Position numbers and translations under genes: made by a program. Positions 8,848-17,347 of a stretch of DNA of 42,721 nt are shown in pieces. The stretch comes from Candidatus Gorgonimonas eunicellae (GTDB lineage: Bacteria > Pseudomonadota > Gammaproteobacteria > Pseudomonadales > Endozoicomonadaceae). The stretch spans positions 25,847 to 68,567 of the forward strand of contig CAKMZJ010000002.1 of the NCBI GenBank assembly GCA_929200395.1, written 5' to 3'. Under the pieces are notes generated by a model. That model worked only from the letters and a program-made list of their open reading frames with translations, was not told where the DNA came from and made no database searches. Positions within the stretch are counted from its first letter, which is position 1, and each line of letters opens with the position of its first letter.

Positions 8848-10056
8848 ATGCAGCTAGGAAAAAATCATAATACGTGCATACAATTCATTTTTTGTTGTGC
8901 TTTGCTATCTTTAGAAATGCTAATTTTTTTATCTAATGATATGTTCCTGCCAGCAGTTCATGAAATTGCCGCAAAATTTGCAATTAATCAAGCTTCAGCT
9001 CAACAGTCTGTAACGCTATGGTTTATTGGTTCCGCAATGGTACAATTAATGTCAGGACCTTTAGATGAACGTTTTGGACATAAAAAAACCTTAATAGCAG
9101 GAATCTTAAACTTTACTCTCGCATCATTAGTATGTTTTTATGCTACTGACTATACAATATTTTCTATAGGTCGTTTTTTTGAAGGTGCTTCTGTAGGGTT
9201 AATTCTCACCGCTGGCTATTCATTAATACACGAAACCAATGGTAGCATAAAAGCTATTAAAATAATTTCTATTATGCGAGCTTTTTCTATAATTCCAGCT
9301 GCTATCGGACCCACCGTCGGTGCTATCTTTATAACTTTTTTTAATTGGCAATCAATGTTTCTTTGGTTTACATTGTTAAGCTTCTGTTTGGCAATAATAT
9401 TTTACTTTTATACACCGCAATGCAAACAAACCCTATCTACTACTATTAACGTAAAACAAATCATTTCTTCATATTTACGTATGCTCAAATGCAAACAAAT
9501 GATGGGATATGCAATATCCTCAACTTTCATTTTGATGCTATTAGTCTTTTGGATTGTTGAATCAGTAAAAATTATTATTCAGCATGATCAACAAAGCATT
9601 AAAACATATGGCATTATTCAGTGTTCGGTTGCCTTAATGCTCTCTGTAGGAAGTATGTTTGCTGCTAAAGTAAGCAAATCTTCTAACTTAAAACTATCTA
9701 TTGCTAGTATTCTTAGCATAAACTTTTTATGCATGACACTTGGGTATGCCTTATTAAGTATAATGGAAGTCCCCATCAGCTTATCAGCTATTTTAGTAGG
9801 AATTACTTTTCTATGTTCTGGAACTATTAGCGAAATATTAAACAGATTAGCAATAGAGCACTCCCCTGAAAGTGTAGGCATGAGCAATTCTTTTATTATT
9901 GCAGTAAGGTCTATTGGTGCATCAGTTGCTTGTGTAATTGGCGGTTTAGTGTTAATTAACATGAAAACTTTCTTTGCGATATCATCTATATATACTTTTA
10001 TATCTTTATTTATTTTTATCAAATACAAAAAAGTTACCCTTAAAGAAATATCATAA
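8848..10056 (+). CDS. MFS transporter, Bcr/CflA-like drug efflux family
   Basis: A 402-residue inner-membrane protein with about 12 hydrophobic helices, the usual size for the major facilitator superfamily. Helix 1 ends in NDMFLPAVHEIA, the counterpart of TDMYLPA in Bcr/CflA drug:proton antiporters. The loop between helices 2 and 3 carries motif A as GPLDERFGHKK, and helix 4 to 5 has GRFFEGASVG and IGPTVGAIF. It would export drugs or small metabolites using the proton gradient. The substrate is unknown; parasite-type MFS proteins can also be importers. It stands alone. A GAATTTTT/AAAAATTC inverted repeat at 10092-10122 may end its transcript. Confidence 0.8.
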   Translation: MQLGKNHNTCIQFIFCCALLSLEMLIFLSNDMFLPAVHEIAAKFAINQASAQQSVTLWFIGSAMVQLMSGPLDERFGHKKTLIAGILNFTLASLVCFYATDYTIFSIGRFFEGASVGLILTAGYSLIHETNGSIKAIKIISIMRAFSIIPAAIGPTVGAIFITFFNWQSMFLWFTLLSFCLAIIFYFYTPQCKQTLSTTINVKQIISSYLRMLKCKQMMGYAISSTFILMLLVFWIVESVKIIIQHDQQSIKTYGIIQCSVALMLSVGSMFAAKVSKSSNLKLSIASILSINFLCMTLGYALLSIMEVPISLSAILVGITFLCSGTISEILNRLAIEHSPESVGMSNSFIIAVRSIGASVACVIGGLVLINMKTFFAISSIYTFISLFIFIKYKKVTLKEIS

Positions 10057-10285
10057 TTGAGATTTTTTATATTCAACTCACTTTAAAAGACGAATTTTTA
10101 AAAATAACTTAATAAAAAATTCATTTATTCTCAACGGCTACTAATATAAAAATATAATTGTTTTAGTTTTAAGAAGTTATATTTTAATCTGTCGCTAAAA
10201 TATATCTACATATTTGCACAGATTATATTTTAGATATTATAACATCTAAGAATATAATAAATTATGTTAATAAGGATAATATCTT

Positions 10286-10825
10286 ATGAAGATTTTAGCA
10301 TTTGCAGCATCGAATAGTCAAAAATCGATAAACAAACAATTAATATTATATGCAACTAAAATAATTAGCACTAATGATATTGAAATTCTTGATATTAATG
10401 ATTATGAGATTCCTATTTATAGTCCGGAGCGAGAACAACAGTTTCTTAAAAATGGTAATCCGCCAGAAAAAGCACAACAATTTTATAATAAAATTAGCAA
10501 TGCAGATGCATTAATAATTTCCTTTGCTGAGCATAATGGTTCCTATACTGCGGCTTATAAAAATCTTTTTGACTGGGCATCTAGAATCAATCCAAAAGTA
10601 TACCAAAACAAGGATACTATTATGCTTGCGACTTCTCCAGGAGCAAAAGGTGCAAGTAGTGTACTCCAGAGCGCAGTTGATTCTGCCCCTTATTTTGCTG
10701 CTAATGTTAAAGCAAGTTTATCTATTCCTAATTTCTATCAAGTTTTTGATAGTGAAACTAACAAACTAACAGATAACGAGCTTAATTCACAGCTAATTTC
10801 TGTGCTAAATAAGCTGCAAGATTAA
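10286..10825 (+). CDS. NADPH-dependent FMN reductase (flavodoxin fold)
   Basis: A 179-residue flavoprotein of the NAD(P)H-dependent FMN reductase family, reducing FMN or quinones in the cytoplasm. It starts MKILAFAASNSQKSINKQL, the phosphate-binding loop GSxRxxSxN in diverged form. The second flavin loop is EHNGSYTAAYKNLFDWASR, matching PEYNGSxxxxxKNxxDW in the family. Length is typical. The start has AAGGATAA 12 bases upstream. It lies between a transporter and ald with its own gaps, so probably a single-gene unit. A hairpin at 10846-10870 follows. Confidence 0.85.
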   Translation: MKILAFAASNSQKSINKQLILYATKIISTNDIEILDINDYEIPIYSPEREQQFLKNGNPPEKAQQFYNKISNADALIISFAEHNGSYTAAYKNLFDWASRINPKVYQNKDTIMLATSPGAKGASSVLQSAVDSAPYFAANVKASLSIPNFYQVFDSETNKLTDNELNSQLISVLNKLQD

Positions 10826-10845
10826 CCTTTTAACTATATCTATTT

Positions 10846-10870
10846 ATACACCTTCTACCTGAAGATATAT
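10846..10870. repeat. Small hairpin repeat (CTTC-TACCT-GAAG type)
   Basis: ATACACCTTC (10846-10855) faces GAAGATATAT (10861-10870) with 8 of 10 pairs and loop TACCT. It closely resembles the perfect hairpin at 23583-23607. It may end the FMN reductase transcript although no T-run follows. Confidence 0.45.
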
Positions 10871-10966
10871 AAACAACAAGATAATTAATATTGTATTTTT
10901 AAAAAAAAATCATTAGTATCTTATTGTCGTTTTATATTTAATATTGAATATCTTCAGGAAAATGAA

Positions 10967-12079
10967 ATGATAATAGGCATACCAAAAGAAATAAAAGATC
11001 AAGAATATCGTGTTAGCATTACTCCACATGGTGTTAAAGAATTAAGACAACATAATCATACGGTTTTAATAGAAAATAATGCAGGTATTAGCTCTGGGTT
11101 TACCAATGATGATTATGTTAATTCAGGGGCTAAAATAGTATCGAGTATTGAAGAAGTTTTTGCAGGTAGTCAATTAATAGTAAAAGTAAAAGAACCTCAA
11201 GCAAAAGAAAGAGCTTTACTAAAACCAGAACATACTCTGTTTACCTATTTACATTTAGCAGCCGACAAAGAGCAAACGCAAGATTTAATTAAATCTAAAG
11301 CAACTTGCATTGCATATGAAACTGTTACAGATCATAGGAATAAACTTCCCTTATTAACTCCTATGTCTGAAGTTGCTGGTCGTGTAGCTATTCAGGCTGG
11401 AGCTAGATGCTTAGAAAAATCATCTAACGGATGTGGCACTTTGCTTGGTGGGGTTCCAGGAGTAAAACCAGCTAAAGTCGTTATTATAGGTGGGGGTGTT
11501 GTTGGCAGAAATGCTACTACAATGGCAATAGGCATGGGGGCAGATGTAACCGTACTCGATCAATCTCTCGATGTGTTACGTCATCTAGATGATATGTTTG
11601 GCAATAGAATTAAAACTGTATTTTCCACTCCTCATTCTTTATGGTATCAATCTACTAGAGCAGACCTACTTATTGGCAGCATTTTAATTCCTGGTGCTGA
11701 AGCTCCTAAATTAATCTCTAAAGAAATGATTGCTGAAATGAAACCAGGGTCAGCTCTAGTCGATGTAGCTATTGACCAAGGTGGTTGTGCAGAAACATCT
11801 ACCGCAACAACTCATGACAACCCAATTTATACAGTAGATGATGTTGTACACTATTGTGTTGCCAATATTCCTAGCATTGTTGCCAGAACCTCAACATTAG
11901 CACTTAGCAATGTCACCCTACCATATATAATTCGCATGGCGAACCAAGGAATTAACCAAGCGTTACAAAATAATCCGTATCTAAGAGAAGGGGCAAATGT
12001 TGTAAATGGTAAAATCACTTGCAAGTCTGTCGCCGAAGCGCAAAGCTTAGAATATACCGCTATTGAAGATTTATTGTAA
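10967..12079 (+). CDS. ald: Alanine dehydrogenase
   Basis: Catalyses reversible oxidative deamination of L-alanine to pyruvate and ammonia with NAD. The 370 residues match the family length. The start MIIGIPKEIKDQEYRVSITP carries substrate Arg15. KVKEP has Lys74 and YLHLAADK has the catalytic His95. The Rossmann loop GGGVVGRNA follows VVI near residue 175. LVDVAIDQGG has the catalytic Asp near 270. SD AGGAAAATGAA precedes the ATG. In an intracellular amino-acid-fed bacterium it would feed alanine carbon to pyruvate. It precedes proS by 81 bases on the same strand and may be cotranscribed. Confidence 0.93.
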   Translation: MIIGIPKEIKDQEYRVSITPHGVKELRQHNHTVLIENNAGISSGFTNDDYVNSGAKIVSSIEEVFAGSQLIVKVKEPQAKERALLKPEHTLFTYLHLAADKEQTQDLIKSKATCIAYETVTDHRNKLPLLTPMSEVAGRVAIQAGARCLEKSSNGCGTLLGGVPGVKPAKVVIIGGGVVGRNATTMAIGMGADVTVLDQSLDVLRHLDDMFGNRIKTVFSTPHSLWYQSTRADLLIGSILIPGAEAPKLISKEMIAEMKPGSALVDVAIDQGGCAETSTATTHDNPIYTVDDVVHYCVANIPSIVARTSTLALSNVTLPYIIRMANQGINQALQNNPYLREGANVVNGKITCKSVAEAQSLEYTAIEDLL

Positions 12080-12160
12080 TTAAATATTTATAATAGTTGC
12101 ATTATAAGATAAACTCCGTTTTACAGGTTAAAAAAAATTCTTAATCGGAGATTATCCACA

Positions 12161-13882
12161 ATGAAAATCAGCAAGTACTTGCTACCAACACAGAAAGAAG
12201 TTCCTAGTGATGCAGAAATAATTAGCAGTCAGTTAATGTTACGAGCTGGGATGATACGTAAATTAGCATCAGGGCTATATACATGGCTACCACTAGGATT
12301 TAAAGTATTAAAAAAAGTTGAGGCTATTGTATGCAAACATATGAATGCTTCCGGAGCTTTGCAAGTACTAATGCCAAGTGTACAACCAGCTGAATTATGG
12401 AAAGAAACCAAACGCTGGGATGATTTTGGCGATGAGTTATTACGTATAAAAGACAGACACAAAAGACAGTTTGTCGTCGGCCCAACTCATGAAGAGGTGA
12501 TAACTAATATTATTCGTGATGAAATTCAAAGCTATAAGCAGTTACCTATAAATCTTTATCAAGTACAAAATAAATTTCGCGATGAACGCAGACCTAGATT
12601 TGGCGTGATGAGATGTAGAGAGTTTTTAATGAAAGATGCCTATTCTTTCCATACAAGTAATGAATGCCTTAATGAAACTTACCTTAATATGCGTGATACC
12701 TATATCAATATTTTTGATGAAATAGGAGTTGATTATCGTATCGTAGAAGCCGACAGCGGTGCTATTGGTGGTAGCAAATCAGAAGAATTTCATGTGCTAG
12801 CTAACTCTGGAGAAGATCAATTAGCAATTTGCGACAGTAATAATTATGCTGTAAATATAGAAAAAGCCGAAGCACATGCAGTTACTAATGGTAGTGAGAA
12901 CCAAGAGCAACAACCACTTAAAGCATTTCATACCCCTGATATAAAAACTATAGAGCAGTTAACAACAACATTTAATATTGATATTAAAAACACAGTAAAA
13001 ACTTTAATAGTTAAAGCAAAAGAGCACTCTAAGCATAAATTCATTGCCTTAGTAATTAGAGGCGATCATCAGTTAAATGAATTAAAAGCAGCAAAATTAG
13101 ACTGCGTTAACTCTAAATTACGTTTTGCAACAAGTGAAGAAATAAGTAATGAACTTGGAACTTATGCTGGATATCTAGGACCAGTTCACTGCTCAATTCC
13201 AATAATAGTAGATCATAGTGTAGCTAATATGCGCAATTTTTATGCTGGTGCCAATTCAGATAGCTACCATTTTAAAGGTATCAACTGGGGTAGAGATTGC
13301 CATCATACAGAAGTTGCAGATTTGCGTAACGCTGTAGAAGGTGATCGCATTGTTGGCTCTGAAGATACTATTAAAATAACAAGAGGAATTGAGGTTGGAC
13401 ATATTTTTCAACTGGGTACTAAATATAGTGAATCAATGAAAGCTAATGTTATAAACAACAATGGTAAAGCTACTCCTCTGAGCATGGGCTGTTACGGTAT
13501 AGGTGTTTCTCGAATTGTTGCATCAGTTATTGAACAAAACTATGATAGCAAAGGTATAATTTGGCCTAAATCTATAGCACCTTTTCAAGTAGTAATTCTT
13601 GCAATAAAATATAAATCTGAAAAAGTAAAACAACAAGCAGATCAAATCTACCAAAAGCTACTAGATGCAAACATCGAAGTTTTATTTGATGACCGCAACA
13701 TTAGCCCAGGTATTAAATTTGCTGAAGCAGAACTAATTGGTGTGCCTCATTGCATAGTAATTAGCGATCGCAACCTAGAAAACAATGAAATTGAATACAA
13801 AAATCGAGCTAATAGTGAAAACAATTGCAAGCTAAAAACTGATTTAGTATTTGATTTTATTATTAACCTTACTAAAAATTAA
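12161..13882 (+). CDS. proS: Prolyl-tRNA synthetase (long bacterial form)
   Basis: Charges tRNA-Pro with proline. The 573 residues match the E. coli type (572), with the class II core, the editing insertion domain (roughly 224-405) and a C-terminal anticodon-binding domain (about 470-573). Class II motifs are visible: motif 2 FRDERRPRFGVMRCREFLMK (136-155), GPTHEEV before it with the TxE element, and motif 3 MGCYGIGVSRIVASVIEQN. Alphaproteobacteria such as Rickettsia use a shorter form without the insertion, so this supports a gammaproteobacterial source. A weak SD GGAG precedes the ATG by about 12 bases. A probable terminator follows at 13914. Confidence 0.95.
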   Translation: MKISKYLLPTQKEVPSDAEIISSQLMLRAGMIRKLASGLYTWLPLGFKVLKKVEAIVCKHMNASGALQVLMPSVQPAELWKETKRWDDFGDELLRIKDRHKRQFVVGPTHEEVITNIIRDEIQSYKQLPINLYQVQNKFRDERRPRFGVMRCREFLMKDAYSFHTSNECLNETYLNMRDTYINIFDEIGVDYRIVEADSGAIGGSKSEEFHVLANSGEDQLAICDSNNYAVNIEKAEAHAVTNGSENQEQQPLKAFHTPDIKTIEQLTTTFNIDIKNTVKTLIVKAKEHSKHKFIALVIRGDHQLNELKAAKLDCVNSKLRFATSEEISNELGTYAGYLGPVHCSIPIIVDHSVANMRNFYAGANSDSYHFKGINWGRDCHHTEVADLRNAVEGDRIVGSEDTIKITRGIEVGHIFQLGTKYSESMKANVINNNGKATPLSMGCYGIGVSRIVASVIEQNYDSKGIIWPKSIAPFQVVILAIKYKSEKVKQQADQIYQKLLDANIEVLFDDRNISPGIKFAEAELIGVPHCIVISDRNLENNEIEYKNRANSENNCKLKTDLVFDFIINLTKN

Positions 13883-13913
13883 GGTGCGATTATGCAAAAA
13901 TATATGCATTCAA

Positions 13914-13954
13914 CTTGAAAGCATGTAGACTAAATTTCAAGATGCTAGTTTTTT
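13914..13954 (+). terminator. Probable terminator after proS
   Basis: CTTGAAA (13914-13920) pairs with TTTCAAG (13935-13941); an alternative AGCAT/ATGCT stem overlaps. A run of six T follows at 13948. It lies 32 bases after the proS stop. Confidence 0.45.
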
Positions 13955-14118
13955 CTTTCAAAATATCCTACTCATAATAGCCTTTTAGTTAGCAAATCTA
14001 AATATAGCATCTTGTCTTCAAAAAATAGTATATTATAATAATCTAGGTATGAACCTAACTACCACCTATATAATAATAAACTTAATATTCTAATAAAAAA
14101 ATAATAATAAGGTTTAAA

Positions 14119-15390
14119 ATGAATTTATTAATCATATTTATATCACTAATAATACAGTCAGCTATATCCATGCCTATAGTAAATAATATCAATACCGAAG
14201 TAGAGCAAATAAAAAAAATTTTAATACAAGAAAAAATACAATTAAAACAGCTTAATGATGGGGTTAGTTTTTTAGAGTATACTACCACTGATGATAGAAA
14301 AAATTTTCTTGTGTCTCCATTTTTTAAGAATAGATGTGGATCATTATATTGTTTAATTGCAGATGAGAATTTTAAAAAAATTATAGAGCAAAACTTAAAA
14401 GAACTAGATATTTTTGACTTTTTTGAGTTATTTACAGCAACAAAAAATTATAGATTATCTGCTGTTGATTTTATTTTAACAAACAATTATCTCGATGAAT
14501 TCTCCAAGAGTAAAATGCTGTTATTAACCCAAAAAGGGGTTATTGTGGGAAGTGGAATATTAGCAGAAGATTTAGAAAACAAGAGAGATTGTGATGCCGC
14601 TATTAATAAAATATTAAATAATTTCAAAATGAAATTTAATGACAACCCATCAAAATACGCCCATTATTTGAAACAAGAAAGTAATGCAAGTAATTTATAT
14701 AAATTTATATCTGTTGCTCATTTTACAACCCCATGGGAGTGCAATTTCTACAATTATAAAGACAATTACTTTACACTTAATTATGGATATTCAATTTTTA
14801 CTAAGTTTATGCAAACTTTTGCTAATACTATTATCGTAGATAACCCTTATGGTAGAGCATTTAGATTATTTTGCAAAAATAGAACATATGCATTAGATAT
14901 TATCTTGCCTTATAAGTTAGATAAAAACACCTGTCATGTACATGCACTTGTACCCAAAGGATATTTAATTAACCTTATTCAAAAATTGAATAAGTCTCAA
15001 AGTGAAAATAGCTACAAACAATATTATCTAATTATGCCTAAGTTTGAATTTAAGCAACGTAATAATGATATAACAACTTATATTGAAAAATCGCTATTAG
15101 ATAATTCTAATATAAGCGAAGGGGTTAGCTCAGATGCGAAAACAACAGTAATATTGCAAGATATGAATATCAAAGTAAATACAAAAGGTATAAATATAAA
15201 TGAAACAAATAATTCCCAAATAATAAATAGTGATATCAATGAGGATAAGATAATAAGAGACAATAAGACTATAATAACTGACCCATTCTTTTTTATGCTT
15301 AGTGAATTAGATTATTCTTTAAATAACAGTGTAACTATTAAAAGAATAATAGCATTAGGCAAGATTAACAATCCAAATATTATTGAATAA
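14119..15390 (+). CDS. Secreted serpin-like protein
   Basis: A 423-residue protein with a signal peptide (1-17, ending AIS). It follows the serpin fold order: NFLVSPF (62-68, compare NIFFSPLS), TTPWECNFYNYKDNYF near 203 (compare GKWEKPFDPxxT), RAFRLFCKNRTYALDIILP (246-264, compare LELPYKGxxxSMLIILP), LIMPKFEF (compare LPKFxxE), VNTKG (353-357, compare VNEEGTE), DPFFFML (388-394, compare HPFLFxI) and ALGKINNP (412-419, compare FMGxVxNP). Serpins trap proteases through a mobile loop. Here hinge positions P14, P12 and P10 are Ile, Ile and Glu, unlike the small residues of inhibitory serpins, so inhibition is doubtful. Export places it in the periplasm, or outside through type II secretion. It opens an island with two toxin-like genes. 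The serpin call rests on pattern reading. Confidence 0.72.
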   Translation: MNLLIIFISLIIQSAISMPIVNNINTEVEQIKKILIQEKIQLKQLNDGVSFLEYTTTDDRKNFLVSPFFKNRCGSLYCLIADENFKKIIEQNLKELDIFDFFELFTATKNYRLSAVDFILTNNYLDEFSKSKMLLLTQKGVIVGSGILAEDLENKRDCDAAINKILNNFKMKFNDNPSKYAHYLKQESNASNLYKFISVAHFTTPWECNFYNYKDNYFTLNYGYSIFTKFMQTFANTIIVDNPYGRAFRLFCKNRTYALDIILPYKLDKNTCHVHALVPKGYLINLIQKLNKSQSENSYKQYYLIMPKFEFKQRNNDITTYIEKSLLDNSNISEGVSSDAKTTVILQDMNIKVNTKGININETNNSQIINSDINEDKIIRDNKTIITDPFFFMLSELDYSLNNSVTIKRIIALGKINNPNIIE

Positions 15391-15618
15391 ATATAGCATG
15401 CAATTTATAACATAGTTTATATATTGAAACTTTTTATCTGCTTTTAATCTATACTACACAAAGCAAAATATTAGTCATATAGATGTAATTTAACAGGGTA
15501 GATTTGTCATAAAAACACTTTGAAAGTTATCCTATATGCAGTAAATATTTTGCTGTAAATTAAATTTCATCAACCTCTAAAAAACACTGCAATTTATAAA
15601 CTATAAAAGTATTGTATT

Positions 15619-16296
15619 ATGAATCAACTAACTGCAACGACAATCCTCACTACTCAAAACACTTTTGATATTAGCAATACAAAAATACAACAGATTAAAG
15701 CAGAAAAACAAATAGGCATAAATAAAAAGATAAAAATAACTTCAAAGGAAATCACACAAACATATTTTTCAGGGTTAGTTTATCGACTTGACACTAGATC
15801 ATTAAGTGAAATAAATGCTAGCGGAGGTTTTTATCCAAAGAATAAAAAAGAAAACAATGAACCATTATTAGCTAAAAACATGTGCCAAACTACTAAAAAA
15901 CATGATAATGGACAAGATATAATTGAATCCTATGTATACACATGGAGTCAAAAAGGAGTTATCTCTACATCTAAAAACTTTATTTATTTTAACGTTGGCA
16001 GAACATGGAATGATGATTTTAAATATGTAATAGACAGCATTGTTGATGATAATTACGGTCTAGATATAGATAAAACTATGCACTTTTTAGAATGTTGTGA
16101 AAAATACGAGGTTATCTTTGAAAAGCCTATTACAAATGAGTGTATTATTGGCTACTTTAATGGTATGAATCATAGTAATACATTTTATCCCAACAGCTTG
16201 TATAGAGGATGTTTTAGCTGGAATAGCGAAAACGTAGTAGTTAATTACAAGTCTAAAATTTTTAAACATTCTTTTTTAAAACATGAATATGTTTAG
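15619..16296 (+). CDS. ADP-ribosyltransferase toxin-like protein, copy 1
   Basis: A 225-residue protein with the R-S-E layout of cholera, heat-labile and pertussis toxin A subunits, which move ADP-ribose from NAD to host proteins. LVYRLDTRSLSEINASGGF (53-71) matches YRADSRPPDEIKxSGG of the enterotoxins, with Arg56 as NAD-binding Arg. ISTS (115-118) is the STS motif, and YEV with Glu164 and Glu161 nearby is the ExE-type site. FKYVIDSIVDDNYGLDID corresponds to the YVI strand after STS. It lacks signal peptide and B-subunit, so a different export route is needed. The 3' end reads nine codons past the point where copy 2 stops, through a one-base difference. The product is cytoplasmic in sequence terms. 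Target unknown. Confidence 0.8.
   Translation: MNQLTATTILTTQNTFDISNTKIQQIKAEKQIGINKKIKITSKEITQTYFSGLVYRLDTRSLSEINASGGFYPKNKKENNEPLLAKNMCQTTKKHDNGQDIIESYVYTWSQKGVISTSKNFIYFNVGRTWNDDFKYVIDSIVDDNYGLDIDKTMHFLECCEKYEVIFEKPITNECIIGYFNGMNHSNTFYPNSLYRGCFSWNSENVVVNYKSKIFKHSFLKHEYV
16279..16294 (+). terminator. Hairpin at the 3' end of ART copy 1
   Basis: AAACAT (16279-16284) and ATGTTT (16289-16294) form a six-base stem with a four-base loop. The same hairpin with a different loop lies after copy 2 (17307-17322), so it was duplicated with the gene. No T-run follows it directly. Confidence 0.3.
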
Positions 16297-16467
16297 GTCT
16301 CAAACTTCCAGCTTACACCCGCATAAAAAACTATTTTTGAACTATTTTATTTATTTTTTATCTTTATATAAACCCTTAAAGCAAATTATTAATATTTAAA
16401 AAATATTGAAAATAAACATTTATAAACTTTTAAATCATATATTTTCAGACAATAAAAGGATGTTATT

Positions 16468-17307
16468 ATGCAATCACTAAGAGCTACAACGATACATGAT
16501 ACAACGACGCATGATACAACGACGCATGATACAACGACGCATGATACAACAACGCATGATACAACGACACATGATACAACGATAAAAACTATAATGGCAA
16601 TTAATTCAGAATTGCTTTCAATCTTATATCTTAAAAAATCTACTCATACAGATTATTTTGAAAATAAAAGTTTTACTATTGATAAAAAAAATATAAAACA
16701 GCTTAAAGTAGAAAAACAAATAGGTCTAAATAAAAAGATAACAGTAGCTTCAACAGCAAACCCAGAAAAAAAACCAATAGAAATTACACAAACATATTTT
16801 TCAGGGTTAGTTTATCGACTTGATACTAGGTCATTAAGTGAAATAAACGCTAGAGAAGGGTTTTATCCAAAGAATAAAAAAGAAACCAATGAACCGTTGT
16901 TAGCTAAAAATGTGTGTAGTGTTAAAAAACATGATAACCAAGAAGATATAGTTGAATCCAATGTGTTTACATGGAATCAAAAAGGAATTGTTGCTACATC
17001 TAAAAATTTTGATGTTTTTAATGTTGATAGAAAATGGAATAATCATTTTAAATATGTAATTGATAGTACTGTTGATGACAACTACGGCTTAGATATAGAT
17101 AAAACCATGCAATTTCCAGAAGGTTGTGAAAAATACGAGGTTGTTTTTGAAAAACCTATTAAAAAGGAATGCATAGTTGGGTATTTCAACGGCATGATTC
17201 ATAATACTACATTTTATCCTAACAGTTTGTATAGAGGATGTTTTAGCTGGGAAAGTGAAAACGTTGTTGTGGATTATAAATCTAAAATAACTAAACATAA
17301 TTTTTAA
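16468..17307 (+). CDS. ADP-ribosyltransferase toxin-like protein, copy 2, with HDTTT repeats
   Basis: A 279-residue paralogue of the preceding gene, clearly alike from about residue 73 to the end. LVYRLDTRSLSEIN carries Arg117, and EKYEVVFEKP has Glu221 and Glu224. The STS motif reads VATS (175-178), so its first Ser is Ala; NAD binding may be weaker. The N-terminus differs: residues 10-38 are six units of the pentapeptide HDTTT, coded by 15-base repeats, then a segment (41-72) absent from copy 1. No signal peptide is seen. SD AAAGGATG lies 7 bases before the ATG. It ends 41 bases before the convergent lptG. Together with copy 1 it forms a tandem duplication that has begun to diverge. Confidence 0.8.
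   Translation: MQSLRATTIHDTTTHDTTTHDTTTHDTTTHDTTTHDTTIKTIMAINSELLSILYLKKSTHTDYFENKSFTIDKKNIKQLKVEKQIGLNKKITVASTANPEKKPIEITQTYFSGLVYRLDTRSLSEINAREGFYPKNKKETNEPLLAKNVCSVKKHDNQEDIVESNVFTWNQKGIVATSKNFDVFNVDRKWNNHFKYVIDSTVDDNYGLDIDKTMQFPEGCEKYEVVFEKPIKKECIVGYFNGMIHNTTFYPNSLYRGCFSWESENVVVDYKSKITKHNF
16495..16584 (+). repeat. 15-bp in-frame tandem repeat (about six units)
   Basis: The unit CATGATACAACGACG repeats about six times with single-base variants (ACGACG, ACAACG, ACGACA, ACGATA). Each unit codes HDTTT, so gain or loss of units by slippage keeps the frame and only changes length. Confidence 0.85.
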
Positions 17308-17322
17308 AACATGTGTATGTTT
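17307..17322 (+). terminator. Hairpin after ART copy 2
   Basis: AAACAT (17307-17312) pairs with ATGTTT (17317-17322) around loop GTGT. It matches the hairpin at the end of copy 1 and sits between two convergent genes. Confidence 0.35.
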
Positions 17323-17347
17323 AGCTGATAATTACGTAACAATATAT

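Noticed and set aside
14079-14088. CTTAATATT upstream of the serpin gene, and TTAATATT near 7580 and 16388, resembling the Legionella PmrA box
   Set aside because: At 7580 and 14080 the site is only about 18 and 31 bases from the ATG, too close for a -35 activator site, and the 8-mer is frequent in AT-rich DNA.
16495-16584. Short tandem repeats as a CRISPR array
   Set aside because: Units are contiguous 15-mers without spacers and are translated in frame as HDTTT.
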